Shown one piece after another: positions 21,074-29,108 of a stretch of 29,108 nucleotides of DNA. This DNA is from Bacteroidales bacterium UBA4353. Its GTDB lineage: Bacteria > Bacteroidota > Bacteroidia > Bacteroidales > Paludibacteraceae. Where the stretch lies: positions 1 to 29,108 of the forward strand of contig DGSV01000086.1 of assembly GCA_002394025.1 (NCBI GenBank). The letters are read 5' to 3'. Position 1 is the stretch's first letter. Every line of letters begins with the position of its first letter. Both the position numbers and the translations under genes were made by a program. The notes beneath the pieces are model-generated. The model was not told the DNA's origin and did not search any database. It saw nothing but the letters and a program-made list of their open reading frames with translations.

Positions 21074-22555
21074 ATGAAGTATCCTATTATGACTGCCGCC
21101 GAGGCAGCCGAGTTTATCAACGATCACGACATCATTGGTTTTAGCGGTTTTACGGCATCCGGTTGCCCCAAGGCCGTTCCCACCGCCATCGCCGAGCGCG
21201 CCGAGCGCTTTCACGCTGAGGGCAAACCTTTCAAAATAGGCATGTATAGCGGCGCCTCATCAGGCAACTCCATGGACGGAGCGCTGGCTCGCGCCAACGC
21301 TATTTGGTTCCGCACGCCATATATCAACCACAAGGACTTCCGCGCACGCGCCAACGCGCAAGACGCCATGTATTTTGACCTGCACCTGTCAACTCCCGCA
21401 CAAGAGCTTCGCTACGGTTTCTTGCAGCGTCCCAACGTGGCTATCGTCGAGGCTTGCCAACTGACCGATGACGGCGAAATAGTCCCCACCCTGGCAGGGG
21501 GCATACTGCCCACTGTTTGCCGCATGGCAGACAAGATAATAGTAGAAATTAATGAGTCTATACCAGCAGAATTTCGCGGTATTCACGACCTGTATGAGCC
21601 CAAAGATCCTCCCTATCGCGAGGCATTGCCCATATATCACGTTACTGACCGCTGCGGCAGCGACTGCGTGAAAGTAGACCCCAAAAAAATTGTGGCTGTG
21701 GTGAAGACCAATATGCCCAACGAAGTAGGTAAGTTTACTCCGCTTGATGACGTAACGGAAAAGATAGGCGAAAATGTAGCCAAATTCCTTGAGAAAGAAC
21801 TACTCGAAGGTCGTATCCCTAAAGAATTTCTGCCCATTCAGTCGGGTGTGGGAAATGTAGCCAACGCCGTTATGGCAGCTCTGGCAAAAAATCCACACAT
21901 ACCAAACTTCGAGATGTACACCGAAGTAATTCAGGATAGCGTTATAGACCTCATGGAGCAAGGTCGTATCAAGGCCGCCAGCGGATGCTCGCTGACGTGC
22001 ACACCAGAAAAGATAAATGAAGTAATCAAAAATCTCGACTTCTTCAAAAAGCGCGTCGTGCTGCGTACTTCCGAAATTTCTAATCATCCGGAAATCGCTC
22101 GTCGTTTAGGCTTAATAACCATCAACACAGCAATAGAGGCGGACATCTTCGGCAATGTCAACAGTTCACATGTGCTGGGCAGCAGACTGATGAACGGCAT
22201 AGGCGGAAGTGGCGACTTTACGCGTAATGCCTACATCAGTATCTTCACCACACAGAGTACCGCTAAAGATGGGTGCATCAGCGCCATAGTGCCCATGGTA
22301 AGCCATACCGACCACTCGGAGCATAGCGTGAAAATCATCATCACGGAACATGGCGTTGCCGACCTCAGAGGCAAAGGTCCCGTTGAGCGTGCGCACGAGA
22401 TAATCGAGAACTGCGCAGCGCCCGAGTATCGCGACCAACTGCGTGCTTACCTCGCTTCTGGCGCTAACCAACACATTCCAGTAAATCTCAAGACAGCTTT
22501 CAATATGCACCTCGCCTTTGCTGAGACAGGTGATATGCGTAACGCAAAATTCTGA
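21074..22555 (+). CDS. Acetyl-CoA hydrolase/transferase family: succinate (propionyl-CoA:succinate) CoA-transferase
   Basis: A 493-residue class I CoA-transferase of the Cat1/YgfH/AarC type. It moves CoA between acyl-CoA (propionyl- or acetyl-CoA) and succinate, the last step of the succinate route to propionate in Bacteroidota. The N-terminal domain begins MTAAEAAEFINDHDIIGFSGF; E284 in MYTEVIQDS is the likely catalytic Glu that forms the glutamyl-CoA thioester; the CoA-site loop GIGGSGDF is at 376-383. Length and start are normal for the family. It has a strong promoter, and the acyltransferase ATG lies four bases after its stop, so the two genes are probably cotranscribed. Which acyl-CoA it prefers cannot be told from sequence. 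Confidence 0.9.
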   Translation: MKYPIMTAAEAAEFINDHDIIGFSGFTASGCPKAVPTAIAERAERFHAEGKPFKIGMYSGASSGNSMDGALARANAIWFRTPYINHKDFRARANAQDAMYFDLHLSTPAQELRYGFLQRPNVAIVEACQLTDDGEIVPTLAGGILPTVCRMADKIIVEINESIPAEFRGIHDLYEPKDPPYREALPIYHVTDRCGSDCVKVDPKKIVAVVKTNMPNEVGKFTPLDDVTEKIGENVAKFLEKELLEGRIPKEFLPIQSGVGNVANAVMAALAKNPHIPNFEMYTEVIQDSVIDLMEQGRIKAASGCSLTCTPEKINEVIKNLDFFKKRVVLRTSEISNHPEIARRLGLITINTAIEADIFGNVNSSHVLGSRLMNGIGGSGDFTRNAYISIFTTQSTAKDGCISAIVPMVSHTDHSEHSVKIIITEHGVADLRGKGPVERAHEIIENCAAPEYRDQLRAYLASGANQHIPVNLKTAFNMHLAFAETGDMRNAKF

Positions 22556-22559
22556 TATT

Positions 22560-23702
22560 ATGGATTTTGAAGATATTCGTTCGTTTCGCGACGACGAAGT
22601 CACTGACGCTTTGTCGCGCATATCTCAAGCACCCAACTTCTGGCGAGCTGTGAGTTATGCTATGCCTGACGTACCGCCTGACGCGATGAAAGAACAGCTT
22701 AAGCGGATTAGTACTATTGATGATTTTCAGAAAATTATCATCTACCAATGCTTACATAGGTTACTGACAAAAGTCGCAACATCACTCAACACTAAAGGCA
22801 TTACAGAGTTGCCCAATAAGCCTACGCTATTCATTACCAATCACCGCGACATCATCATTGATAGCGCACTGCTATGTAAATGTCTTGTTGATGCCGGTCG
22901 GCAAACGACAGAAATAGCCATTGGCGACAACTTGCTGATAGAGCCGTGGATTAAAGATTTAGTGCGTATCAACAAAAGTTTTATCGTCAAGCGTGGCGGT
23001 GGTATTCGAGAACAACTCAATAACTCTATGCAATTGTCGGCATATATCCGTCATGACATCTGCGAGCGAGGACAAAACGTGTGGATAGCTCAACGCGAGG
23101 GACGAGCGAAAGACAGCAACGACCGTACACAGGAAAGTCTTCTCAAGATGCTTGCCCTAAGCGGTGAAGGCAGTCTGCCCAAAAGGCTCTCAGAACTCAA
23201 TATATGCCCCGTGGCGATAAGTTACGAATTTGATCCATGTGACTACCTCAAAGCAATGGAAATGCAACAGAAACGCGACATCGAGGGCTTCAAAAAATCA
23301 ATGGCGGATGACTTGAGGAGCATGGGAACGGGAGTGTTGGGAGTAAAAGGCAGAATAATGTATTCTACTGACGGACTGATCAACAACGAAATCCTTGAAG
23401 TGGAGCAGCAGATTAGTGACAAGAAGCAACAAGTTACGGCTATAGCGCAAATAATTGACAAGCATATACATCGCAACTATGAACTATATCCTATCAATTA
23501 CGTCGCCTATGACCTGCTGAAGCACAGCGATGCTATGTCAGACCACTACTCACAGGATGAACGACAAAAAGCCACGGAATACATCAATGCTAAGCTTGCT
23601 ATGATTGATTTACCTAATCGTGATGAACAATTCCTGCGTACAAAAATCCTTGAGATGTATGCTAATCCGCTCATTAATCATTTAGAGACCACTAAGCAAT
23701 AA
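22560..23702 (+). CDS. PlsC-like lysophospholipid/glycerol acyltransferase family protein
   Basis: I chose the ATG at 22560 (MDFEDIRSF), four bases after the CoA-transferase stop; an earlier frame start at 22518 lies inside that gene. The 380-residue product holds the acyltransferase motifs NHRDIIID (94-101, catalytic His and Asp), FIVKR (141-145) and the glycerol-phosphate-binding REGRAKD (179-185). There is no long membrane segment, so it is probably peripheral at the inner membrane. It would transfer an acyl group to a glycerol-phosphate-like or lipid acceptor. The His-to-Asp spacing is one residue longer than in classic NHxxxxD. The acceptor may be a glycerophospholipid or a Bacteroidota amino-acid lipid. 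Confidence 0.8.
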   Translation: MDFEDIRSFRDDEVTDALSRISQAPNFWRAVSYAMPDVPPDAMKEQLKRISTIDDFQKIIIYQCLHRLLTKVATSLNTKGITELPNKPTLFITNHRDIIIDSALLCKCLVDAGRQTTEIAIGDNLLIEPWIKDLVRINKSFIVKRGGGIREQLNNSMQLSAYIRHDICERGQNVWIAQREGRAKDSNDRTQESLLKMLALSGEGSLPKRLSELNICPVAISYEFDPCDYLKAMEMQQKRDIEGFKKSMADDLRSMGTGVLGVKGRIMYSTDGLINNEILEVEQQISDKKQQVTAIAQIIDKHIHRNYELYPINYVAYDLLKHSDAMSDHYSQDERQKATEYINAKLAMIDLPNRDEQFLRTKILEMYANPLINHLETTKQ

Positions 23703-23733
23703 TTAATCAATATCATAATTGCATTTTACATTC

Positions 23734-24570
23734 ATGAAAAAAATCATAACAGCAATAGTAATTGCACTTTTGTTCGCTTCGTGCCACAAGAACACTCCTG
23801 CACTTGTTATTCTGCATACAAATGACACACATAGTCAAGTAGAGCCTCACGAAAAAGATGTGAAAAAATATGGCGGTTTGGGTGGTTATGCCAGACGTAT
23901 GCAGGCTGTCAATGAGATTAGAGCCAATGCCGCTGATAGCGCTGTAATACTCGTTGACGCAGGAGACTTCTTTCAAGGTACACCATACTTTAACCTCTTT
24001 CATGGCAAGGTTGAGGTAGAAGCCATGAACAAGATGGGATATGATGCCGCAACGCTTGGCAATCATGAGTTTGACTATGGTCTTGATACTCTTGCAGCTC
24101 GATTGCGCATGGCTCAGTTCCCTATCGTATGCGCCAACTATGATGTTAAAGGCACACCACTTGAAGGACTTGTGCAACCATATACTATCGTTGAACGTCA
24201 AGGTCTGCGCATCGGTATCTTCGGACTTGGAGTTAGTGACACAAGTCTCATTTTGTCAAAGAACTTCTACCCTGTTCGCTATACCGATCCTATTGAGGCG
24301 ACCAAAAAAAGCGTGAAAACGCTGCGCGAAGACGAGCAGTGTGACGTCGTGGTATGCCTCTCGCACCTCGGTTTCACTTTTGATCGTACATTGGTGTGCG
24401 ACTCTATGCTGATTGCTCAAACCACAGGCGTAGATGCAGTGATTGGTGGACACACACACATGATGGTAACAAAGCATATCAATAATGCAGCCGGAGACTC
24501 CGTGCCCGTAGCACAAATGCTCAAAACAGGCTCTTACCTTGGAAAAATGATACTTAATCTCAAATGGTGA
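23734..24570 (+). CDS. Lipoprotein metallophosphatase, 5'-nucleotidase/UshA N-terminal type
   Basis: The second ATG (23734) gives a lipoprotein signal, MKKIITAIVIALLFASC, with lipobox FASC, so I prefer it to 23719. The mature domain (~260 residues) has the calcineurin-like metallophosphatase ligands of UshA: HTNDTHSQ, DAGDFFQGTP, LGNHEFDYG, LSHLG and GGHTHM. It should hydrolyse nucleotide or sugar-nucleotide phosphates at the outer membrane or periplasm with two metal ions. The UshA substrate-binding C-terminal domain is absent: the gene ends right after the last phosphatase strand. In Bacteroidota the two halves are often separate genes, but no partner lies next to it here. It overlaps the next gene by seven bases. 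Confidence 0.88.
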   Translation: MKKIITAIVIALLFASCHKNTPALVILHTNDTHSQVEPHEKDVKKYGGLGGYARRMQAVNEIRANAADSAVILVDAGDFFQGTPYFNLFHGKVEVEAMNKMGYDAATLGNHEFDYGLDTLAARLRMAQFPIVCANYDVKGTPLEGLVQPYTIVERQGLRIGIFGLGVSDTSLILSKNFYPVRYTDPIEATKKSVKTLREDEQCDVVVCLSHLGFTFDRTLVCDSMLIAQTTGVDAVIGGHTHMMVTKHINNAAGDSVPVAQMLKTGSYLGKMILNLKW

Positions 24571-25025
24571 GAAGGGCAAACATATTAACAATGGCTACAC
24601 TGTTATTAGCATGCTCACAAGCGTATGCCTTGGTTGATATTCATTCCCTGCCCATCGAACAACAAAACGGCACCATATATACCATTAACACCATAAAATT
24701 CGGTGATAACAACATCACACTGCATGATAGCGACAATATAGTCACAAGTTTCGACAAAAATAATTTGCAAAGCATAATATTTCTTGATAATACTACTCTA
24801 TCAGTACATACTACCGAAAATCAAAGAGTTAGTATCTATCCAAACCCTACGGCAGACATAATCACAATAAACGGGGTTGACAACAACATAGAATATCAAA
24901 TATGTGATGCAGAAGGACGTCTCGTTCTCAAAAGTCACGGCACCAAAGTGGATATGCGCAATATGCCTAACGGAACATACCTTATGACGATACAAAATCA
25001 GACTGTTAAAATCATTAAACGCTAA
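24564..25025 (+). CDS. Small exported protein with T9SS type A sorting domain
   Basis: A 153-residue protein with a signal peptide (MVRRANILTMATLLLACSQAYA). A short middle part with strand-like repeats (TIKFGDNNITLHDSDNIVTSF) leads to a C-terminal ~70-residue type IX sorting domain: VSIYPNPTADIITING, then YQICDAEGRLVLK and NMPNGTYLMTIQN with the final VKIIKR. The domain sends cargo through the T9SS to the cell surface, where it is normally cleaved or linked to a sugar anchor. Little cargo is left, about 55 residues, which is unusual. The ATG overlaps the metallophosphatase stop by seven bases (24564-24570), so it is coupled to that gene; another small exported protein follows six bases later. 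Confidence 0.8.
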   Translation: MVRRANILTMATLLLACSQAYALVDIHSLPIEQQNGTIYTINTIKFGDNNITLHDSDNIVTSFDKNNLQSIIFLDNTTLSVHTTENQRVSIYPNPTADIITINGVDNNIEYQICDAEGRLVLKSHGTKVDMRNMPNGTYLMTIQNQTVKIIKR

Positions 25026-25031
25026 ATAACT

Positions 25032-25475
25032 ATGAAACGTTTTGTCTTTACACTCATTAGCATGTTGCCAATATGCCTAATGGCACAAATGCATATCTGG
25101 AGCAACGGCAGTATAATTTTCAGTCATGCCGTCAACGATGTTGACAGCATATCGTTTAGCGGCGAAAGAGTAAGAGCCATCGCTAACAGCAATAGCGACA
25201 AACCTACAAGTTTGGCGGGCAGAACATATTACTTAACTGACAGCGACTATGCCAACTGCCGCTACGGATATATTTTCATTTCTGACAATCAGTGCGCATA
25301 TTTCAATAACGACTCATACGATGGCTATCCTATAGCATCTTATACCTATAACTCCACCACGGGCGAAATCACGATGGGAGCCAATACACATGGCATAGTG
25401 CTTGATAAGACTTTGGTGCTATACAACACACAAAACGGCACAAGGTATATAGATGCCGTATATTTTCTTTATTAA
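25032..25475 (+). CDS. Small exported protein of unknown function
   Basis: A 147-residue protein with a signal peptide (MKRFVFTLISMLPICLMAQ). The mature N-terminus (HIWSNGSIIFSHAVNDVDSISF) resembles the short strand motif often seen at the start of Bacteroidota surface proteins, and the rest is rich in Tyr, Asn, Ser and Gly with beta-type alternation (YGYIFISDNQCAYFNNDSYDGYP). No sorting domain, lipobox or known enzyme motif is seen. It begins six bases after the T9SS-tailed gene and ends just before a strong terminator, so it closes the 23734-25475 transcript. The pair of small exported proteins probably works with the metallophosphatase, by position only. Confidence 0.65.
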   Translation: MKRFVFTLISMLPICLMAQMHIWSNGSIIFSHAVNDVDSISFSGERVRAIANSNSDKPTSLAGRTYYLTDSDYANCRYGYIFISDNQCAYFNNDSYDGYPIASYTYNSTTGEITMGANTHGIVLDKTLVLYNTQNGTRYIDAVYFLY

Positions 25476-25498
25476 GTTAGCGTAAAATATTTCATATT

Positions 25499-25531
25499 AA
25501 AACTTGCTCCGAGAGGATGCAAGTTTTTTTT
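25499..25531 (+). terminator. Intrinsic terminator after the small exported protein gene
   Basis: AAAACTTGC (25499-25507) pairs with GCAAGTTTT (25519-25527), extended by TCC/GGA around a GAGA loop with one bulged T. It is followed by a run of T to 25531. It lies 24 bases after the stop at 25475, and shows that the long LptD frame cannot begin here. Confidence 0.85.
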
Positions 25532-25586
25532 ATTGTGTTTTTAAGTCAAAATCACACGAATGGCATGGTTATTGGATTAATTTTCG

Positions 25587-25594
25587 TAACTTTG
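25587..25594 (+). promoter_or_regulatory. Candidate -7 promoter box of the LptD gene
   Basis: TAACTTTG fits TAnnTTTG and lies downstream of the terminator and 30 bases before the proposed TTG start at 25624. No good TTTG is visible at the -33 distance. Confidence 0.5.
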
Positions 25595-25623
25595 TACGTT
25601 TATATCGGAGTATAGTCTATTAT

Positions 25624-28425
25624 TTGATTAAACAGTTGAGATACATATCATTAGTATTGATTTGCATGTTGCTACAACTTGCGAATGGTTATTCTTTTGC
25701 CCAAAACGATAATGTTGTGATACCTCAAACTGATACTACACAAGTAATAGTCAAGCAACAACGTCTTGATAAAGAGAAGCTGAAAAACAAGAGTAAAACG
25801 ATGCGCACTGACAGCGTAGGTGGCCTGCGTCCTATAAAGAATGACGGCTCGCTTGACGCTCCGGTACATTACGTTGCAAACGATAGTATAGTGCTCTTTG
25901 GTAATGGCACCGCTCAGTTGCATGGTCAAGGCGATGTAAACTATAAAACGATGAACCTCAAAGCAGACTTCGTTCGCGTAAATATGGATAGCTCACTGAT
26001 TTATGCAGCCGGTGTTGAGGACACTTTGGGTGACTTGCAGGGTCAGCCAAAATTTTCCGATGGAGGCGAAGAGTATCAGTCGAACGAGATGACATATAAC
26101 CTCAAGACCAAGAAAGGCTATATTCGCCATGCCGTAACGCAGCAAGGTGAAGGATATGTGGTGGCTGAACGCACAAAGAAAAACGCTGATGATGAGATGT
26201 ATATGGCTGAAGGTAAATACACCACATGTGACGATCATGAGCACCCACACTTCTACCTTGCACTGACTAAGGCAAAAGTAAAACCAGGTAAATACATAGC
26301 TACAGGACCGGCATATATGGTGTTGGCTGATATGCCATTACCTCTTGCAATACCATTTGGATATTTTCCTTTCAACAATAAGTATTCATCGGGCTTAATT
26401 ATGCCCACTTTTGACGATAATAGTCAACGCGGCCTCGGTTTGCGACACGGAGGTTACTACTTCGCAATCAACGACTATGTTGACGCCGAAATAACAGGCG
26501 AGATATACACTAACAAGACTTGGGGTGTGGAACTTAACAGCCACTATGTCAAGAGATATAAATTCTCTGGCGACTTCCGCTTCTCATACCGCAGCGACAA
26601 AACTTCTGAAGAAGACCTCCCTGACTATACCGAAGCGACAAACATGAGCATCGTTTGGACTCATCGCCAAGACCCTAAAGCCAACCCCTACTCCAACTTC
26701 ACAGCATCGGTAAATTTCACTACATCAGGCTATAACCGTAGTAATGTAAACTACTATAATGACCCGTACCTCACCAGCCAGAATACAAAATCATCATCTG
26801 TAACATACACACAACGTTTCCCTAACAGCCCTTGGAGCTTAACGCTGAGCGCGCAGGTGACTCAACGCACCCGAGACTCCACGATTAACCTCACATTGCC
26901 ATCGTTGAACATCAACATGAGTCGTGTATATCCTTTCAAAAGAAAGAAAGCCGTCGGCAAAGAAAAATGGTACGAAAAAATCTCGCTGTCATACACTGGA
27001 AACATTCTTAACAGCATAGAGACTAAGGAGAATAAACTTCTAAAGTCTTCGTTTGTTGACGATTGGCGCAACGGCATCAAGCACACGATTCCTATAACAG
27101 CATCATTCACGTTATTTAAGTACATCAATATCTCGCCAACAATCAACCTCACTGACCGAATGTATTTCAAGCGAATAGACAAGATGTACGATACGATACA
27201 AAATCAAGTGGTGCAAAATGTACACCACGGCTTTTACAACGTGTTTGACTTCAATGTGGGACTTCAGATGAGCACCAAAATTTATGGTTTCTACATTCCC
27301 GTGCGCAAGATATTCGGCGACAAAATCGACCGTATTCGCCATGTCATAACCCCTACGGTAGGCTTTAGCTATAATCCTGACTTCGGAGGAAAACCATGGA
27401 ACTACTATGGCACTTATATGACCCCCTACACTGATAGCGAGGAAAATCAGCAGTGGCAGCAAAACTCCTATTCGCACTACGAAGGCAGTTTGTTTGGAAC
27501 TCCCGGTAAAGGTAAAAGCGGAGCACTGACATTCTCGCTGGCGAATAACGTAGAGATGAAAATCCGCAATGACAAGGACACTACCGGTAAACAGCCTTTC
27601 AAGGTAATTTCCATCATTGACAACTTCAGTCTTTCCGGCAGCTACAACTTCATGGCTGACTCCATGAAATTGAGTCCGATAGATATGAACGTACGCATCA
27701 AGCTCTGGAAAAACTACACCCTCAACTTCTCAACGCGTTGGGACCCTTACCTCTACGAACTCAATGCCGCCGGACAACCGGTGCACGTCAACAAATATCG
27801 TGTCAATCATGGTAAATTCTTCCGCTGGTCAGGAACAAGTATCAGTATTCCTGCGCTGACAATCGACAACAACAAAATCAAAAAGTGGTTTTCACGCGAT
27901 GAGAAAAAACGCAAAGAAGCCGCTGCTGCCGAGACTGACGAGGACAACTTTTATGATCCAGACTCAGGTCTGAGTCCCATGGAACAAAATAATCAGGCGA
28001 ACCTCAAAAATAAGGAAAAAAGAAAAAAACAAGAGGCCGATGATGAAGGATATGTGCGGGCTGAAATACCGTGGAGCATATCCGTTAACTACACGCTATC
28101 GTATCTGCAAAGCAATGAGTTCGACTATGATAAGATGGAGTACAAAATGAAGTGGGTCAACAACTTGAGTTTCTCCGGCAGTATCAGTTTCGGCTCGGGA
28201 TGGCGTGTCAGCACATCCGCGTCTTACGACTTCGAGGCAAAGCGTCTGTCAACAATGACATTCAACGTCAGTCGTGACCTGCACTGTTGGTCTATGTCAG
28301 GATATTTCGTACCATTTGGTCCCTACAAGTCTTACAACTTCCGCATAGGAGTAAATGCCTCAATGCTACAAGACCTCAAATACGACAAGCGCTCCGACAA
28401 CTCACGAAACGCGCTCTGGTGGTAA
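25624..28425 (+). CDS. lptD: LPS-assembly protein LptD (Bacteroidota type)
   Basis: The frame is open from 25504, but that point is inside a terminator and before the -7 box. The TTG at 25624 gives a good signal peptide (LIKQLRYISLVLICMLLQLANGYSFAQ in two parts: basic LIKQLRY, then hydrophobic SLVLICMLLQLA, cleaved before Q), so I start there; the ATG at 25666 would leave no basic n-region. The ~933-residue protein has an OstA-like periplasmic domain (about residues 60-230: DSIVLFGNGTAQLHGQGDV, then ADFVRVNMDSSLIYAAG) and a large outer-membrane barrel with many Y/F-alternating strands to the end (WW). It inserts LPS in the outer leaflet. Length fits Bacteroidota LptD. Essential in most relatives. 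Confidence 0.88.
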   Translation: MIKQLRYISLVLICMLLQLANGYSFAQNDNVVIPQTDTTQVIVKQQRLDKEKLKNKSKTMRTDSVGGLRPIKNDGSLDAPVHYVANDSIVLFGNGTAQLHGQGDVNYKTMNLKADFVRVNMDSSLIYAAGVEDTLGDLQGQPKFSDGGEEYQSNEMTYNLKTKKGYIRHAVTQQGEGYVVAERTKKNADDEMYMAEGKYTTCDDHEHPHFYLALTKAKVKPGKYIATGPAYMVLADMPLPLAIPFGYFPFNNKYSSGLIMPTFDDNSQRGLGLRHGGYYFAINDYVDAEITGEIYTNKTWGVELNSHYVKRYKFSGDFRFSYRSDKTSEEDLPDYTEATNMSIVWTHRQDPKANPYSNFTASVNFTTSGYNRSNVNYYNDPYLTSQNTKSSSVTYTQRFPNSPWSLTLSAQVTQRTRDSTINLTLPSLNINMSRVYPFKRKKAVGKEKWYEKISLSYTGNILNSIETKENKLLKSSFVDDWRNGIKHTIPITASFTLFKYINISPTINLTDRMYFKRIDKMYDTIQNQVVQNVHHGFYNVFDFNVGLQMSTKIYGFYIPVRKIFGDKIDRIRHVITPTVGFSYNPDFGGKPWNYYGTYMTPYTDSEENQQWQQNSYSHYEGSLFGTPGKGKSGALTFSLANNVEMKIRNDKDTTGKQPFKVISIIDNFSLSGSYNFMADSMKLSPIDMNVRIKLWKNYTLNFSTRWDPYLYELNAAGQPVHVNKYRVNHGKFFRWSGTSISIPALTIDNNKIKKWFSRDEKKRKEAAAAETDEDNFYDPDSGLSPMEQNNQANLKNKEKRKKQEADDEGYVRAEIPWSISVNYTLSYLQSNEFDYDKMEYKMKWVNNLSFSGSISFGSGWRVSTSASYDFEAKRLSTMTFNVSRDLHCWSMSGYFVPFGPYKSYNFRIGVNASMLQDLKYDKRSDNSRNALWW

Positions 28426-28459
28426 TCATCGCATTTCATACATCATAAAAACAACATAT

Positions 28460-29108
28460 ATGACAAGGAATTTTCTGCTTATAATCTTTTTAACGAGTAC
28501 TTTAATCATGAATGCTCAAAATCCTCTTTTAGGCACTTTTGACACGCCTCACGGCACTTATCCTTTTAGTCAGATTAAGCCCGAACATTACCTTCCGGCC
28601 TTTGAGCAAGCTATTAGTGAACACGCTGCGCAAATCGACAGCATAGCCAATAACCCTGAAGCGCCGTCATTCGCCAATACCATCGAGGCTTACGAGGCTG
28701 CCGGGGAGCGGCTTAACATCGTCGAAGGCATTTTCTACAACCTGACACATTCTGATAGCGATGAACAAATTCAGGAGATAGAGCTCAAAGTTGCGCCTAT
28801 GCTATCTGAACATTCAAATCAAATACGCCTCAACGAGCAACTATTCGCCAGAATAAAAAAAGTCTATCAGCAGCGCGAAAAACTTAAACTGACTACCGAA
28901 CAGCAGACTCTTCTCAAGAAGGTTTACGACTCATTTGCCGACAACGGAGCCAACTTAAGCGATAATGACAAACAAAAATATCGTGAACTGACGACAAAAT
29001 TGAGTAACCTCAGCATACAGTTTTCGCAAAACATACTCAAAGAAACCAACAGCTGGCAGAAACACGTGACTGACAAGGAATTACTACAAGGTATTCCCGA
29101 GAATGTCA
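28460..29108 (+). CDS. M3-family peptidase (peptidyl-dipeptidase Dcp-like), N-terminal part
   Basis: The gene starts at ATG 28460, 34 bases after the LptD stop, and runs off the window with 216 codons visible. Residues 1-20 (MTRNFLLIIFLTSTLIMNAQ) are a signal peptide. The mature start NPLLGTFDTPHGTYPF, SQIKPEHYLPAFEQAI and the segment PSFANTIEAYEAAGERL are characteristic of the M3 family (Dcp/OpdA), large zinc peptidases that remove C-terminal dipeptides or cleave short peptides. The HExxH zinc site lies beyond the window and cannot be checked. An exported Dcp is common in Bacteroidota. It is likely cotranscribed with lptD by spacing. Confidence 0.85.
   Translation, partial: MTRNFLLIIFLTSTLIMNAQNPLLGTFDTPHGTYPFSQIKPEHYLPAFEQAISEHAAQIDSIANNPEAPSFANTIEAYEAAGERLNIVEGIFYNLTHSDSDEQIQEIELKVAPMLSEHSNQIRLNEQLFARIKKVYQQREKLKLTTEQQTLLKKVYDSFADNGANLSDNDKQKYRELTTKLSNLSIQFSQNILKETNSWQKHVTDKELLQGIPENV

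Noticed and set aside
1..29108. tRNA, rRNA, insertion sequence transposase or CRISPR array
   Set aside because: I looked for cloverleaf-like segments, transposase motifs and spaced repeats and saw none that I could support by eye.

Overview
The window looks like a Bacteroidales chromosome (Bacteroidota). The signs are promoter -7 boxes of the form TAnnTTTG, a Bacteroidota-type LptD, a type IX secretion (T9SS) C-terminal sorting domain, BspA-like leucine-rich repeats, WG repeats, EpsG-type polysaccharide proteins, and a succinate/propionate CoA-transferase. I cannot name the genus from sequence alone.

Layout. Positions 1-4070 are an accessory, repeat-rich stretch: the tail of a BspA-like LRR gene, two small unknown proteins, a phospholipase D-like protein, a WG-repeat protein and the decayed tip of an Rhs gene. 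These are separated by non-coding blocks carrying related repeats and a 20-bp inverted repeat. Positions 4071-8484 (+) hold a lipoprotein gene and then a tightly overlapping run: a thiamine-binding-type small protein, an EpsG-like polymerase and three family 2 glycosyltransferases. Positions 8476-19715 are all on the minus strand. Positions 19754-20899 (-) encode a secreted alpha/beta hydrolase. Positions 21074-29108 (+) hold a CoA-transferase, an acyltransferase, a metallophosphatase lipoprotein, two small exported proteins, LptD and the start of an M3 peptidase.

The most notable content is the minus-strand block 16228 to 8476. It begins with a very short gene (16139-16228, 29 codons, too small for ordinary gene finding) whose product ends in the Cys-rich tail GCCDHCGGCQCNN. 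A 15-bp perfect hairpin follows, then four consecutive divergent radical SAM/SPASM proteins with complete CX3CX2C and SPASM cysteine sets. After these come an unknown 176-residue protein, a short-chain dehydrogenase-like protein lacking the catalytic tyrosine, and an M42-family metallopeptidase. Most junctions overlap by 4-20 bases or are 3-25 bases apart. I interpret this as a ribosomally made, radical-SAM-modified peptide (RiPP) pathway: the short peptide is the substrate, the four SPASM enzymes install linkages on its Cys-rich tail, and the M42 peptidase could trim it. A Sel1-repeat/DUF3846-like protein and a 92-residue protein lie just upstream on the same strand and may share the transcript. 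No member of this arrangement was identified by search; novelty is my inference.
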